A stretch of DNA of 33,126 nt from UBA5078 sp041175045 (GTDB taxonomy: Bacteria; Pseudomonadota; Gammaproteobacteria; Pseudomonadales; Pseudohongiellaceae): contig JBEDFR010000063.1 of assembly GCA_041175045.1 (NCBI GenBank), forward strand, positions 1 to 33,126, read 5' to 3'. The translations under genes and the position numbers were made by a program. Within the stretch, counting starts at the first letter, position 1; the number at the start of each line of letters is the position of its first letter. The notes beneath the pieces were generated by a model. It ran no database searches, was not told the origin of the DNA, and saw only the letters and a program-made list of their open reading frames with translations. Positions 1 to 8,660 of the stretch are shown here, piece by piece.

Positions 1-1
1 G

Positions 2-1060
2 ATCAACAACGTCCCCACCGTGCGGGGCCAGCAGTCCAGCCCGGCAGTGGTCTACGGCAAGCAGATGGGTGTCGACCCGCGCCGCTCGTTCTCGGTAACG
101 GCCGCCAATCGCAGCCTGACCGTGATCATCGACGGCATCTCCTCGCAGATCCGTCTCGACCCGGGCCAGTACTCCATCGGCACCTTCACCCAGCATCTGC
201 AGGACCGCATCAACCTGATGTCGGACAGCCTCGGGCGCAGTGTGTCCGGGGTCAAGGTGGTGTTTGACGACAGCCGTGGCGGCCTGGTGATTACCGGTTC
301 CACCACCACCGACGAGTCCTTCATCCAGATCGCGGGCCATCCGGACTTCGGTCTGGACGACATCGACGCCGTGTTCGGCAAGACCTCCACCTATATCGAA
401 CTGGAGCAGGAAGTGGTCTCCGGGGGCTCGATGTATGTCTACCAGGACAAGAACGGCAAGTGGATCGAAACCTCTGACAAGGGCGAGTTCGACGACAACA
501 ATATTCCCTACTGGACGCCGATCTTCCTGGACAAGGGCGAGCTGACATTCGACACCAGCGGTGCGCTGGTGTCGCCCATCGGCGAGTCGCGTCTGGAAAG
601 CGCCAGTATCACCGGCACGGTGGTGGCGCTGGACTACGGCAAGAGCACCCAGTTCAACAGCCCCTTTGCGGTGTTGAGCCAGAGCCAGAACGGCGCCCCG
701 GAAGGCGATCTGGTGGGCGTGAACATCGGCGATGACGGCCTGGTGGTGGCCAGCTATTCCAACGGCTCGCAGAAGTCACTGGGCAAGATCATCATCGCCA
801 ACTTCGCAACGCCCCAGGGCCTGCGTCAGATCGGCGACTCCAGCTTCTACGCGACTTCCGAGTCGGGCGAGGCCACCTACGGGGAGCCCGGTGCCGCCGG
901 CTTCGGCACCCTGCGAGCCGGTGCGCGTGAGCGCTCCAACGTCGACCTGACAGCCGAGCTGGTGGATCTGATCACCGCACAGCGAAACTTCCAGGCAAAC
1001 GCCAAGGCCATCGAGACGACCAACGCGATGACCCAGGCCATCATCAATATCCGTGGCTGA
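2..1060 (+). CDS. flgE: Flagellar hook protein FlgE, 3' part (5' end outside window)
   Basis: This is the structural subunit of the flagellar hook, exported by the flagellar type III system. The gene is open from the left edge, so its N-terminus and start codon are not visible; about 352 residues remain. The C-terminal third matches the family: an NDG/DDG turn with VVASYSNG, then LGKIIIANFATPQGL, and a terminal D0 helix containing SNVDLTAELVDLITAQRNFQ. The terminal helix is the polymerisation segment shared with FlgF and FlgG. The long region before it corresponds to the variable outer domains of the hook. It is the first gene of the flgE-F-G-H-I-J-K-L run, with 30 bp to flgF. Identification is strong because both the motif and the neighbours agree. 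Confidence 0.95.
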   Translation: MNNVPTVRGQQSSPAVVYGKQMGVDPRRSFSVTAANRSLTVIIDGISSQIRLDPGQYSIGTFTQHLQDRINLMSDSLGRSVSGVKVVFDDSRGGLVITGSTTTDESFIQIAGHPDFGLDDIDAVFGKTSTYIELEQEVVSGGSMYVYQDKNGKWIETSDKGEFDDNNIPYWTPIFLDKGELTFDTSGALVSPIGESRLESASITGTVVALDYGKSTQFNSPFAVLSQSQNGAPEGDLVGVNIGDDGLVVASYSNGSQKSLGKIIIANFATPQGLRQIGDSSFYATSESGEATYGEPGAAGFGTLRAGARERSNVDLTAELVDLITAQRNFQANAKAIETTNAMTQAIINIRG

Positions 1061-1090
1061 TCCTGACACAGGGCGAGCGAGGACAGGGCA

Positions 1091-1855
1091 ATGGACAGAC
1101 TGATATTCACCGCACTGGGCGCTGCATCGAGTCAGCAGTTCAACCGCGTGCAGCTGACCAACGATCTGGCGAACCTGTCCACGACCGGCTACAAGCGCGC
1201 GACCATGACCACCACCCAGTCGGTCTATCTCGACGGGCCGGGCATGCCGACGCGCTTCCAGCCCATCGTGTCGACCGGCGTCGCGCGCGTGCGTCTGGAG
1301 ACAGGGCCGGTGACCTACACCGGCAATGCCATGGACATCGCCCTGAACGATCAGACCGTGCTCGGCGTGCAGACGCAGGACGGCACTGTCGCCTTCACGC
1401 GGCGTGGCGACCTGCGCGTGTCGGCCACCGGCCTGCTGGTGACCGGCGCCGGGGATGTGGTGATGGGGGAAGGCGCGCCCATGACAGTCCCGCAGGGCTT
1501 CCTGATCGACATGAGCCCGGACGGCACCGTTTACGCCATGAACCCGGAAGACGAAGCGGCCGAGCCTGTTGCGGTCGGCAACCTGATGCTGCGTGATGCC
1601 AGCGCCACCCAGCTGGTGCGACGCGCCGACGGCCTGTACGAGGTGGAAGGCAGTGGCGGCCAGGGCGGAGACTTTCCCAGCGGCCCCTTGCCGGCCTCGC
1701 TGTCGCCCGGCTCGCTGGAAGGCAGCAACGTCAATCCGGTGGAGATCATGGTGAGCCTGCTGGATCTGTACCGCTCGTTTGAAATGCAGATGAAGATGAT
1801 CAAGAACTCCGAAGAGATCGACAAAGACGGCACCGCCATGATCGGTCTGCGTTGA
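1091..1855 (+). CDS. flgF: Flagellar proximal rod protein FlgF
   Basis: FlgF (254 aa) is a rod subunit of the basal body. The N-terminus MDRLIFTALGAASSQQ followed by LTNDLANLSTTGYKR is the flagellar rod/hook family signature, with the NLANxxTTGYK-type turn in the first 40 residues. The C-terminal segment LEGSNVNPVEIMVSLLDLYR is the second conserved helix. The ATG start is preceded by a purine-rich stretch (GAGGACAGGG). Length is normal for the family (about 250 aa). It lies between flgE and flgG in the standard order, with a 34 bp gap to flgG. Confidence 0.96.
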   Translation: MDRLIFTALGAASSQQFNRVQLTNDLANLSTTGYKRATMTTTQSVYLDGPGMPTRFQPIVSTGVARVRLETGPVTYTGNAMDIALNDQTVLGVQTQDGTVAFTRRGDLRVSATGLLVTGAGDVVMGEGAPMTVPQGFLIDMSPDGTVYAMNPEDEAAEPVAVGNLMLRDASATQLVRRADGLYEVEGSGGQGGDFPSGPLPASLSPGSLEGSNVNPVEIMVSLLDLYRSFEMQMKMIKNSEEIDKDGTAMIGLR

Positions 1856-1889
1856 ACTGTGGAATCACTATTTAGCTGAGAGGAAGAAA

Positions 1890-2675
1890 ATGGACGCATC
1901 AATGTGGGTCGCCAAGACCGGCCTTTCCGCGCAGTCTACGCGGATGACCGTGATCGCCAACAACCTGGCGAACGTGAACACGACGGGCTTCAAGAAAGAC
2001 CGCGCCATGTTCGAGGATCTGCTGTACCAGCGCATCGCGCAGGCCGGCGCGCAGACGGACGTGAATTCGCAGAACCCCACCGGCCTCATGCTGGGGACGG
2101 GCACGCGCGTGGTGTCCACTGAGAAAGTGCACCGCCAGGGCAACATGATCGCCACCGAAAACGCCCTGGACGTGGCCATTGCCGGCGACGGCTTTCTGTC
2201 CGTGCAGCAGGCCGACGGCACTATCGCCTACACCCGCGACGGCTCGCTGAAACTGTCCAACACCGGCGCGCTGGTCACGGCCTCGGGCGAGGCCATCATT
2301 CCGGCCGTGACCATTCCGCAGGATGCTGCCAGCATCACCATCGGCAGGGACGGCATCGTCTCGGCAGAACTGGCCAACGGCGGTGGCTCCGTGCAGGTCG
2401 GCCAGCTGCAGCTCTCGCGCTTCGTCAACAATGCCGGTCTGCAGCCGATCGGCCGCAATCTCTACCAGCAGACGACGGCCAGCGGCACTGCCATCGTCGG
2501 CATTCCCGGCGCCCAGGGTGCCGGCGTGCTGATGCAGGGCAGCCTTGAAGCGTCCAACGTGAACATCGTGGAAGAAATGGTGAACATGATCGAGACCCAG
2601 CGTGCGTACGAGATCAATTCCAAGGCCATTTCCGCAGCCGACGGCATGCTGCGCTTCCTCAACAACAACCTGTAA
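1890..2675 (+). CDS. flgG: Flagellar distal rod protein FlgG
   Basis: FlgG (261 aa) forms the distal rod joining the basal body to the hook. It begins MDASMWVAKTGLSAQ and carries the rod signature VIANNLANVNTTGFKKDRA at residues 20-39. It ends with LEASNVNIVEEMVNMIETQR and AISAADGMLRFLNNNL, a classic FlgG C-terminus. Length is the same as in enteric FlgG, within one or two residues. A good Shine-Dalgarno sequence (AGAGGAAG) precedes the ATG. flgH follows after 29 bp. Confidence 0.97.
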   Translation: MDASMWVAKTGLSAQSTRMTVIANNLANVNTTGFKKDRAMFEDLLYQRIAQAGAQTDVNSQNPTGLMLGTGTRVVSTEKVHRQGNMIATENALDVAIAGDGFLSVQQADGTIAYTRDGSLKLSNTGALVTASGEAIIPAVTIPQDAASITIGRDGIVSAELANGGGSVQVGQLQLSRFVNNAGLQPIGRNLYQQTTASGTAIVGIPGAQGAGVLMQGSLEASNVNIVEEMVNMIETQRAYEINSKAISAADGMLRFLNNNL

Positions 2676-2704
2676 TCGCGTTGCCACAACGCCTGGAATC
2701 CATC

Positions 2705-3397
2705 ATGAGCAAGCCCCTCAGAGTCGTCGCCGCCAGCGCCATGGTCCTGCTGTCCGCCTGCACCGGGACACAGACTGTGCCGGACGCCTTCGAATCCGAT
2801 TTCGACCTGATCTACCCCAGCGCGGCAGCCACGCCGCCGCTGCGCACGGGCTCGATCATGGACAATGGCGCGCGGCTGTATCCCACGCGTCGGATCTATC
2901 AGAGTGGCAGCATCAAGGTGGGCGACATCATCACCATCGTGCTCAACGAAACGGCGCAGGCTTCTCGCTCCTCGGGACTGACAGCGGAACGTGAGACCTC
3001 GAACACGCTGCTGGGCGACAATCAGGCCGCGTCGCTGTTTCCCGCAGGCAGTTTTCTGGAAGGCGCACCGGTGGCAGGCGCGACACTCTCCAGCACCGGC
3101 GGCGGCACGGCCGATCAATCCGCCACGCTGACAGGCTCCATCTCGGCGGTCGTGGTAGACGTGATGGAGAACGGCAACCTGGTGGTGCTGGGCGAAAAGC
3201 AGCTGACCCTGACCGAGGGCACGGAAACCATCCGCGTCAAAGGCGTAGTGCGCCCCGAAGACATTCAACCCAACAACACCGTGCAATCGCGTCGTATCGC
3301 CAATGCCCAGTTTTCCTACAACGGTTCGGGCGAGCTTGCCCGGGCAGCCAGAGTGCCCGTCGGCCTGCGTGCGCTGATCGGCTTCTGGCCCTTCTGA
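2705..3397 (+). CDS. flgH: Flagellar L-ring lipoprotein FlgH
   Basis: FlgH builds the L-ring in the outer membrane. I start it at the ATG at 2705 (230 aa) because this gives a clean lipoprotein signal, MSKPLRVVAASAMVLLSAC, with the lipobox Cys at residue 19; an in-frame TTG at 2681 would add eight residues ahead of it. Family features include LIYPSA near the N-terminus, a KVGDIITIVLNETAQA segment, the VVDVMENGNLVVLGEKQL core, and a C-terminal IRVKGVVRPEDI followed by the NTVQSRRIANA block. It is followed by flgI after 12 bp, matching assembly of the L- and P-ring pair. Confidence 0.96.
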   Translation: MSKPLRVVAASAMVLLSACTGTQTVPDAFESDFDLIYPSAAATPPLRTGSIMDNGARLYPTRRIYQSGSIKVGDIITIVLNETAQASRSSGLTAERETSNTLLGDNQAASLFPAGSFLEGAPVAGATLSSTGGGTADQSATLTGSISAVVVDVMENGNLVVLGEKQLTLTEGTETIRVKGVVRPEDIQPNNTVQSRRIANAQFSYNGSGELARAARVPVGLRALIGFWPF

Positions 3398-3409
3398 GGA
3401 GATTTGCCC

Positions 3410-4567
3410 ATGTCAGGCCCCTTTCGTCTGTTTCTCGCGTGCGGCCTTCTTCTGCTGGCCAGCACCAGCCATGGCGACCGTCTCAAGGACCTCGCCGACG
3501 TCGCCGGTGTGCGCAGCAATCAGCTTATCGGCTATGGCCTGGTGGCCGGCCTGTCCGGCACCGGCGATGGCAAGGACCTGCCTCTGACCGGGCAAAGCCT
3601 GCGCGCGCTGCTGTCCGGCCTGGGCGTGAGCGTCGACAGCCCGATCAGTGAATTCGACCTGGGCGACAGCCTCGTGGCGCTGGCACGCCAGAATGCCAAC
3701 CAGGCCGTGCAGACCGACAACGTGGCGGCGGTGATCGTCACGGCCGAGGTGCCCGCCTTCGCCAAGCCCGGCCAGCGCCTGGATGTCCACGTCTCCGCCA
3801 TCGGCACGGCCTCCAGCCTGCGCGGGGGCAATCTGGTGCTGACCGAGTTGCGCGGCATCGACGGGCAGGTCTATGCCCTGGCCCAGGGGCCCCTGTCCGT
3901 CACTGGCGTCAGCGCCGATGCGGCAGGTTCCACCCTGGAGATCGGCGTGCCGACCTCCGCCCGTATTCCCAACGGTGCCATTCTGGAGAATCTGATCGAG
4001 TCGCCCTTCGCGGACGCCGGCCACGTCGTCTTCAACGTGCGGGATGCGGATTTCTCCACGACGCACCGCATCACCAGCGCCATCAACTCCACCTTCGGCG
4101 AGGGCACTGCCGTGCCGCTGGACAGCGTCTCCGTGGCCGTCATCGTGCCGCAGGACGCCACCCAGAAGATCAGCTTCATCAGCGAATTGCAGGAACTCGA
4201 CATCGAGCCCGGCGAACCCACGGCCCGCGTCATCATCAACTCGCGTACCGGCACCGCCGTCATCAACCGCTCGGTGCGCGTCACCGCCGCCGCGGTGTCG
4301 CACGGCACGCTCACAGTGCGCGTCGATGCCTTCAACGAAGTCAGCCAGCCCGAGGCCTTCAGCCAGGGCGATACCGTGCCGGTGCAGAATGCCGACATCG
4401 GCGTCGAGGAAGAAGTCAGCAGCATGTTCGTGTTCGATGCCGGAGTGGAGCTGCAGGAGATCGTTGACGCGCTCAACCAGGTGCGCGTGACCCCGTCCTC
4501 GCTGATCGCGATTCTGGAAGCCCTCAAGCGTGCCGGCAGCCTGCGTGCCGAACTGGTGGTGATCTGA
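3410..4567 (+). CDS. flgI: Flagellar P-ring protein FlgI
   Basis: FlgI (385 aa) is the periplasmic P-ring subunit. The chosen ATG at 3410 follows a GAGGAG ribosome binding site that overlaps the flgH stop; a TTG six bases earlier is less likely. Residues 1-22 form a Sec signal peptide (hydrophobic FRLFLACGLLLLASTSHG). The mature start DRLKDLADVAGVRSNQLIGY followed by GLVAGLSGTGDG is the family hallmark, and ARVIINSRTGTAVIN is the second conserved block. The C-terminus ends in the expected ALKRAGSLRAELVVI. The stop codon overlaps the flgJ start by one base, so the two are probably translationally coupled. Confidence 0.97.
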   Translation: MSGPFRLFLACGLLLLASTSHGDRLKDLADVAGVRSNQLIGYGLVAGLSGTGDGKDLPLTGQSLRALLSGLGVSVDSPISEFDLGDSLVALARQNANQAVQTDNVAAVIVTAEVPAFAKPGQRLDVHVSAIGTASSLRGGNLVLTELRGIDGQVYALAQGPLSVTGVSADAAGSTLEIGVPTSARIPNGAILENLIESPFADAGHVVFNVRDADFSTTHRITSAINSTFGEGTAVPLDSVSVAVIVPQDATQKISFISELQELDIEPGEPTARVIINSRTGTAVINRSVRVTAAAVSHGTLTVRVDAFNEVSQPEAFSQGDTVPVQNADIGVEEEVSSMFVFDAGVELQEIVDALNQVRVTPSSLIAILEALKRAGSLRAELVVI

Positions 4568-4908
4568 TGAGCGACGCCAGCGGGATAGTCGGCAGCTTCT
4601 ACGACTTCAATGGCCTGCGTCAGCTGCGGGCGAATGCGGCCAGCACCGACGCCGCCGCCACCACCACGCGCAAGGCCGCCAGCGAATTCGAAGCAGCGTT
4701 CATGCAGATCATGCTGCAGACCATGAAGCAGGCCTCGGAGCCGCTGAAGAGCGATCTGTTGGACGACAATTCAAGCGCCTATTTTCAAGACATGTTCTTC
4801 AATGAGATGGCGCATTTCATTGCCGCGCGCCAGTCCATGGGGCTGGGCAAGTGGGTGGAAGACTCCCTGACTCCGCAGCCCTCCCAGACCCCCGGCCAGC
4901 CTGACTAA
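4567..4908 (+). CDS. flgJ: Minimal FlgJ: rod-binding/chaperone domain only
   Basis: This protein has 113 aa. The segment ASEFEAAFMQIMLQTMKQ followed by YFQDMFFNEMAHFIAARQSMG is the N-terminal rod-cap domain of FlgJ. Enteric FlgJ is about 310 aa because a C-terminal glucosaminidase is fused to it; here the protein stops right after the rod-cap domain. The next gene is an intact flgK 12 bp away, so no hydrolase coding sequence hides downstream. Rod passage through peptidoglycan must therefore use a separate lytic enzyme encoded elsewhere (inference). Its start overlaps the flgI stop, and a TAAGGA ribosome binding site for flgK overlaps its own stop codon. Confidence 0.9.
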   Translation: MSDASGIVGSFYDFNGLRQLRANAASTDAAATTTRKAASEFEAAFMQIMLQTMKQASEPLKSDLLDDNSSAYFQDMFFNEMAHFIAARQSMGLGKWVEDSLTPQPSQTPGQPD

Positions 4909-4920
4909 GGACACCCGCGC

Positions 4921-7668
4921 ATGAGCGATCTTCTGGCGATAGGCACCTCGGCGACGCAGCTGTATCAAAAGGCCCTGACGACCGTCAGCAACAACGTCGC
5001 CAACCTGAATTCCGTCGGCTATTCGCGCCAGGAAGCCGTGCTCATCGAGAACACCCCGGCACAGTACGGCGTGCATTACCTCGGGGGCGGCGCGTTTCTC
5101 GAAGGCATCAAGCGCAGCTACGATCAATTCATCGAACAGAATCTGCGAACCTCGGCCAGCGAAGTGGCTACCCAGCGCCCGCTGGTGCACTACACCAATC
5201 GCCTGATCGACATGCTGGGCTCGGAAGACAACGCGCTGGCACCGGCCTTCGACCGCTTTTTCAACGTGGCAGAACAGCTGAGTCTGAACGCCGACTCCAT
5301 CCCGCTGCGGGTGGATCTGCTCAGTGCCGCGGATTTCCTGGCCGGCCGCTTTCGCAATCTGGATCAGCAGCTGCGCGATCTGGATACCGAATCCGGGCGC
5401 GACATGAGCTCCCTGGCAAGCCAGATCAACCGCCTTGCCGGCCAGCTCGCCTCGGTGAATCAGCAGCTGCAGAAGAACACCGTGCGGGACGCCCAGGCGC
5501 CGGCGCTGCTGGATCAACGCGACCGCCTGCTCAATGAGCTGGCGGGCTTTACCGGCCTGCACGTGACAGAGGCCGCCAACGGCGAAGTCGACATCAGCAT
5601 CGGGCAGCCAGGGAACCTGACGACACTGGTCTCGCGCGGGACGCACACCGAGCTGAGCGTGGAGTTCCCGGTCGACCGGCCCGCCAGCCAGCATCTGGTG
5701 CTCGACAAATACGGCCGCAACCTGACGCTCTCGGGCATCAGCCGGGGGGAACTGGGCGGTCTCGCCAGCTTCCGCGACGATGTGCTGGCGCCGCTGATGT
5801 TTCAGCTCAATGTGCTGGCGGAAAGCTTTGTCAACGAGGTCAACACAGCGCACCGCAGCGGCATGACCCTTGCCAGCGAGGCCGGTGGCGATCTGTTCAC
5901 ACTGACCAGGCAGTTCCGGGTGGACAACGGCAGTCAGCAGCCCGTGGCCGGCGTCAGGATCCAGGAAGCCGAGCCGCCCGCACTGCAGGAGCACGATCTG
6001 AGTGTGACCTGGTTCGGCGGCGAGCAGTGGCAGGTCCTCGATCACCGCAGCAATCAGGTGCAAGCGTTGCAGGGCAGCGTGCAGGGCGATGTGCTGCAAT
6101 TGCACGTGGCCGGCCTGACGCTGCGCTTCGAGCAGCTGCCATTGCCGGGCAACGCCGTGCGTGTGCGCTCCGACAGTCAGGCGGCCCAGGGCATCGCGCT
6201 GGCCGTGACCGACCCGCGGGCGCTGGCGGCGGCGCTGCAGTACGAAGTGACGCAGGACAGCGACAACGCCCAGTCCTTGACAAGCCGCTTGAGCGCGGTG
6301 CCTCCCAGCGCCAATCCGCTGACCGAGGACATCCCTTCGCTGGCGCAATACAGCGGCCTCAACCGTCCGGTGAGCATCGCGACAAGCAGGACGCAACCGG
6401 CCCTGCAGGTGCCTGCGGGACTCGCCGAATTTCAGATTGCCTTCCTTCCGGAACCCGGCAGCTCGGCACAGATCGAGCTCTTCAGCGCCCATTTCAATCA
6501 CCTGCTCGGAGCCAGCAAGGCAGGCGACCCGGCCGCGCTGGCGGCGATGCAGCCACGCTTCGACAACGCAGAGCACTACCTTGAGACCCATCGCAGCGCG
6601 AGTTCGGCGGGGAGCTTCTCCTACCGCGGACTGGACCTGTTCTACGGCCACCGTGCGGCCGAGTTCACGCAGTCCGTCGCCATTCCCGCCGTGCAGCAGC
6701 CAGCCAACAGCGATCTGATCGATCAAGGCGACCTCGTGCTCAATGGGGTCGCCATGCCGGCGCTGCGCATTGCCGACGGCGCCACCCTCACCGCCCAGCA
6801 TGTGGCCGACTGGGTCAACGACAGTGGCTCGGCAGTGACCGCCAGCGTTGTGACCATCCCGATGACAGACAGCCAGGGCAATGCCCTGACCGACCCGGAC
6901 ACCGGCGAAGCGATGACGCACGACGTCGTGCGCTTCTCCCACGCCATGGTGCAATGGCGCTTCGGCGCCCAGGGCAAGTCCGGCGATCTGGCGCTGCTGG
7001 GGCTCAGCACGGGCTTGTACGGCAGCGGGACAGTGCCGGAAGACCTGCTGGTCTACATGGCCAGCCCTGCGCCAGCAGCAGACGGCACCCCCTTGCAGGC
7101 CCAGGTCCGAGCAGGGGCGCTGGCGAGCGCCGGCGATGCTGCGCCCGGCGCGCTGGACGAGCAGTTCACCGTGCACTTCTCTCAACCCGCCGGACAGCCG
7201 CTGCGTTACGAGGTTCGCGACGCCAATGGCACGCGCCTGGCCTTGCGTGACTTCGACATGCAGCGCGGTGTCGCCCTGCCCGGCTTCTCGCTGCACTTCG
7301 ACCGGGCGCCCGCAGCCGGCGACGAATTCAGCGTGGCCGCCAATCGCGATGCGCGTGGCGACAACCGCAATCTGCTGACGCTGATCTCCCTGCGCGATGC
7401 CGAGATCGTCAATCAACAGACGGTGCACGACTACTACGTGACCATCGTGAACACCATCGGCAACGTGCAGAAGATCTCCACACTCAATCTGCAAGCCTCT
7501 GAAATCATTCATGATCAGGCCGTGAACGAGAAATCGGTCGTGGCGGGCGTGAATCTGGATCAGGAAGCCGCGGATCTGATTCGCTTCCAGCAGGCCTACC
7601 AGGCGGCGGCGCAGATCATCACGACCTCCATCAAACTGTTCGATACCTTGCTCAGCTCCTCACGCTGA
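4921..7668 (+). CDS. flgK: Flagellar hook-associated protein 1 FlgK, unusually long
   Basis: FlgK (915 aa) forms the hook-filament junction. The N-terminus MSDLLAIGTSATQLYQKAL with TVSNNVANLNSVGYSRQE is diagnostic, as is the coiled-coil region with LDQRDRLLNELAGF near residue 200. Conserved N-terminal sequence continues to about residue 317 (FVNEVNTAHRSG). The conserved C-terminus resumes around residue 816 and ends with VNLDQEAADLIRFQQAYQAA and ITTSIKLFDTLL. The roughly 500 residues between are a variable surface domain that is far larger than in enteric FlgK (total about 550 aa). No frameshift or stop interrupts it. It is separated from flgL by 17 bp. Confidence 0.96.
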   Translation: MSDLLAIGTSATQLYQKALTTVSNNVANLNSVGYSRQEAVLIENTPAQYGVHYLGGGAFLEGIKRSYDQFIEQNLRTSASEVATQRPLVHYTNRLIDMLGSEDNALAPAFDRFFNVAEQLSLNADSIPLRVDLLSAADFLAGRFRNLDQQLRDLDTESGRDMSSLASQINRLAGQLASVNQQLQKNTVRDAQAPALLDQRDRLLNELAGFTGLHVTEAANGEVDISIGQPGNLTTLVSRGTHTELSVEFPVDRPASQHLVLDKYGRNLTLSGISRGELGGLASFRDDVLAPLMFQLNVLAESFVNEVNTAHRSGMTLASEAGGDLFTLTRQFRVDNGSQQPVAGVRIQEAEPPALQEHDLSVTWFGGEQWQVLDHRSNQVQALQGSVQGDVLQLHVAGLTLRFEQLPLPGNAVRVRSDSQAAQGIALAVTDPRALAAALQYEVTQDSDNAQSLTSRLSAVPPSANPLTEDIPSLAQYSGLNRPVSIATSRTQPALQVPAGLAEFQIAFLPEPGSSAQIELFSAHFNHLLGASKAGDPAALAAMQPRFDNAEHYLETHRSASSAGSFSYRGLDLFYGHRAAEFTQSVAIPAVQQPANSDLIDQGDLVLNGVAMPALRIADGATLTAQHVADWVNDSGSAVTASVVTIPMTDSQGNALTDPDTGEAMTHDVVRFSHAMVQWRFGAQGKSGDLALLGLSTGLYGSGTVPEDLLVYMASPAPAADGTPLQAQVRAGALASAGDAAPGALDEQFTVHFSQPAGQPLRYEVRDANGTRLALRDFDMQRGVALPGFSLHFDRAPAAGDEFSVAANRDARGDNRNLLTLISLRDAEIVNQQTVHDYYVTIVNTIGNVQKISTLNLQASEIIHDQAVNEKSVVAGVNLDQEAADLIRFQQAYQAAAQIITTSIKLFDTLLSSSR

Positions 7669-7685
7669 GCCTTGCCGGAGCCCGT

Positions 7686-8606
7686 ATGAAAGTCGCCACC
7701 AACCAGTACTTCCGTGAACTGACCAGGCTGTTGACCGAACAGGGCGGTGAAGTGGCCAGCCTGCAGGCTCGCCTGGCATCGGGCGAGAAAAACCTGCTGC
7801 CCAGTGACGACGTCAATACCGCCGTGAAAGTGCTGGACCTGAACGCCCTGATGAGTCACCACGACACTCAGCAGACCAATCTGAAGAATCTGGATAGCCG
7901 GCTGGTGCAGGAAGAATCGGTGATGGCCAGTATTGGCAGCATGCTGATGCGGGTACAGGAACTGGCCGTCATGGGCGCCAACGATACCTACAGCGCTGAC
8001 AACCGGCGCACGATGGCGGCGGAAATTCGCGGCTACAAGGAACAGCTGCTGATGCTGGCGAACAGCCGCAGCAGCGACGGCAGCTATTTGTTTGCGGGAG
8101 CAAAGTCCGGGAGTCCGCCCTTTGTGGCGGCGCAGGACGGCACTGTGCAGTACCAGGGCGACGCAACGCGGCTGCAGATCCAGCTGGATTCCGGCCAGGT
8201 GCTGGAAGTCAACACCACGGGCTTCGAGTTGTTTGCCGGTGGCAGCAACACGCGCAACACCTCGCTCGACGCAGGGAGCGCCTTTGCCACCCTGGAGAAC
8301 CTCGCCCTCGCCCTGGAGAGTGCGGATCGCGACGGCATCGCCGAGCAGATGGACGAGATCGACAGCCTGCGCCTGAACATGGAGCTGGCTCGCACCAAGA
8401 TCGGGGTGCGGCGCAATGTCATCGAAGTGCGTGCCGACATCCTCGAAGAACAAAAAGTGTCGCTGACCGGGCTGCTGTCCGAAAACAAGGATCTGGACTA
8501 CACCCAGGCCATCACCGAGCTGTCGTCGCGCATGCTGGCGCTGGAAGCAGCGCAGACCACGATGTCGAAAATCTCCCAGCTGGTGCTGTTCAACTATTTG
8601 CGCTGA
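7686..8606 (+). CDS. flgL: Flagellar hook-associated protein 3 FlgL
   Basis: FlgL (306 aa) is the second hook-filament junction protein and is related to flagellin. It has the flagellin-like N-terminal helix (LQARLASGEKNLLPSDD), then VQELAVMGANDTYSADNRR, and the FlgL-typical phrase SSDGSYLFAGAKSGSPPF around residues 131-148. The C-terminal helix has LDYTQAITELSSRMLALEAA followed by TTMSKISQLVLFNYLR. A CCGGAG ribosome binding site lies just upstream, inside the 17 bp flgK-flgL gap. Length is typical of the family. Confidence 0.95.
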   Translation: MKVATNQYFRELTRLLTEQGGEVASLQARLASGEKNLLPSDDVNTAVKVLDLNALMSHHDTQQTNLKNLDSRLVQEESVMASIGSMLMRVQELAVMGANDTYSADNRRTMAAEIRGYKEQLLMLANSRSSDGSYLFAGAKSGSPPFVAAQDGTVQYQGDATRLQIQLDSGQVLEVNTTGFELFAGGSNTRNTSLDAGSAFATLENLALALESADRDGIAEQMDEIDSLRLNMELARTKIGVRRNVIEVRADILEEQKVSLTGLLSENKDLDYTQAITELSSRMLALEAAQTTMSKISQLVLFNYLR

Positions 8607-8660
8607 AGTGTCGACTTCTGAGGCTGCAGGGCCTTCATTCAGCTCCCCGGGATACGCCTC

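Noticed and set aside
3525..3532. Minus-strand GCCGATAA, a perfect sigma-28 -10 match
   Set aside because: No TAAAG-like box at the right distance and it lies inside flgI pointing away from any gene.
3680..3696. Sigma-54-like TGGCACG followed by ATGC inside flgI
   Set aside because: The downstream box deviates from TTGC and the site is deep inside a coding region with no gene start after it.
4771..7512. A 913-codon open frame antisense to flgK
   Set aside because: Its composition is the usual shadow of a GC-rich gene read on the other strand (many Gln, Arg, His, Ala), no family motif is present, and flgK is certain.
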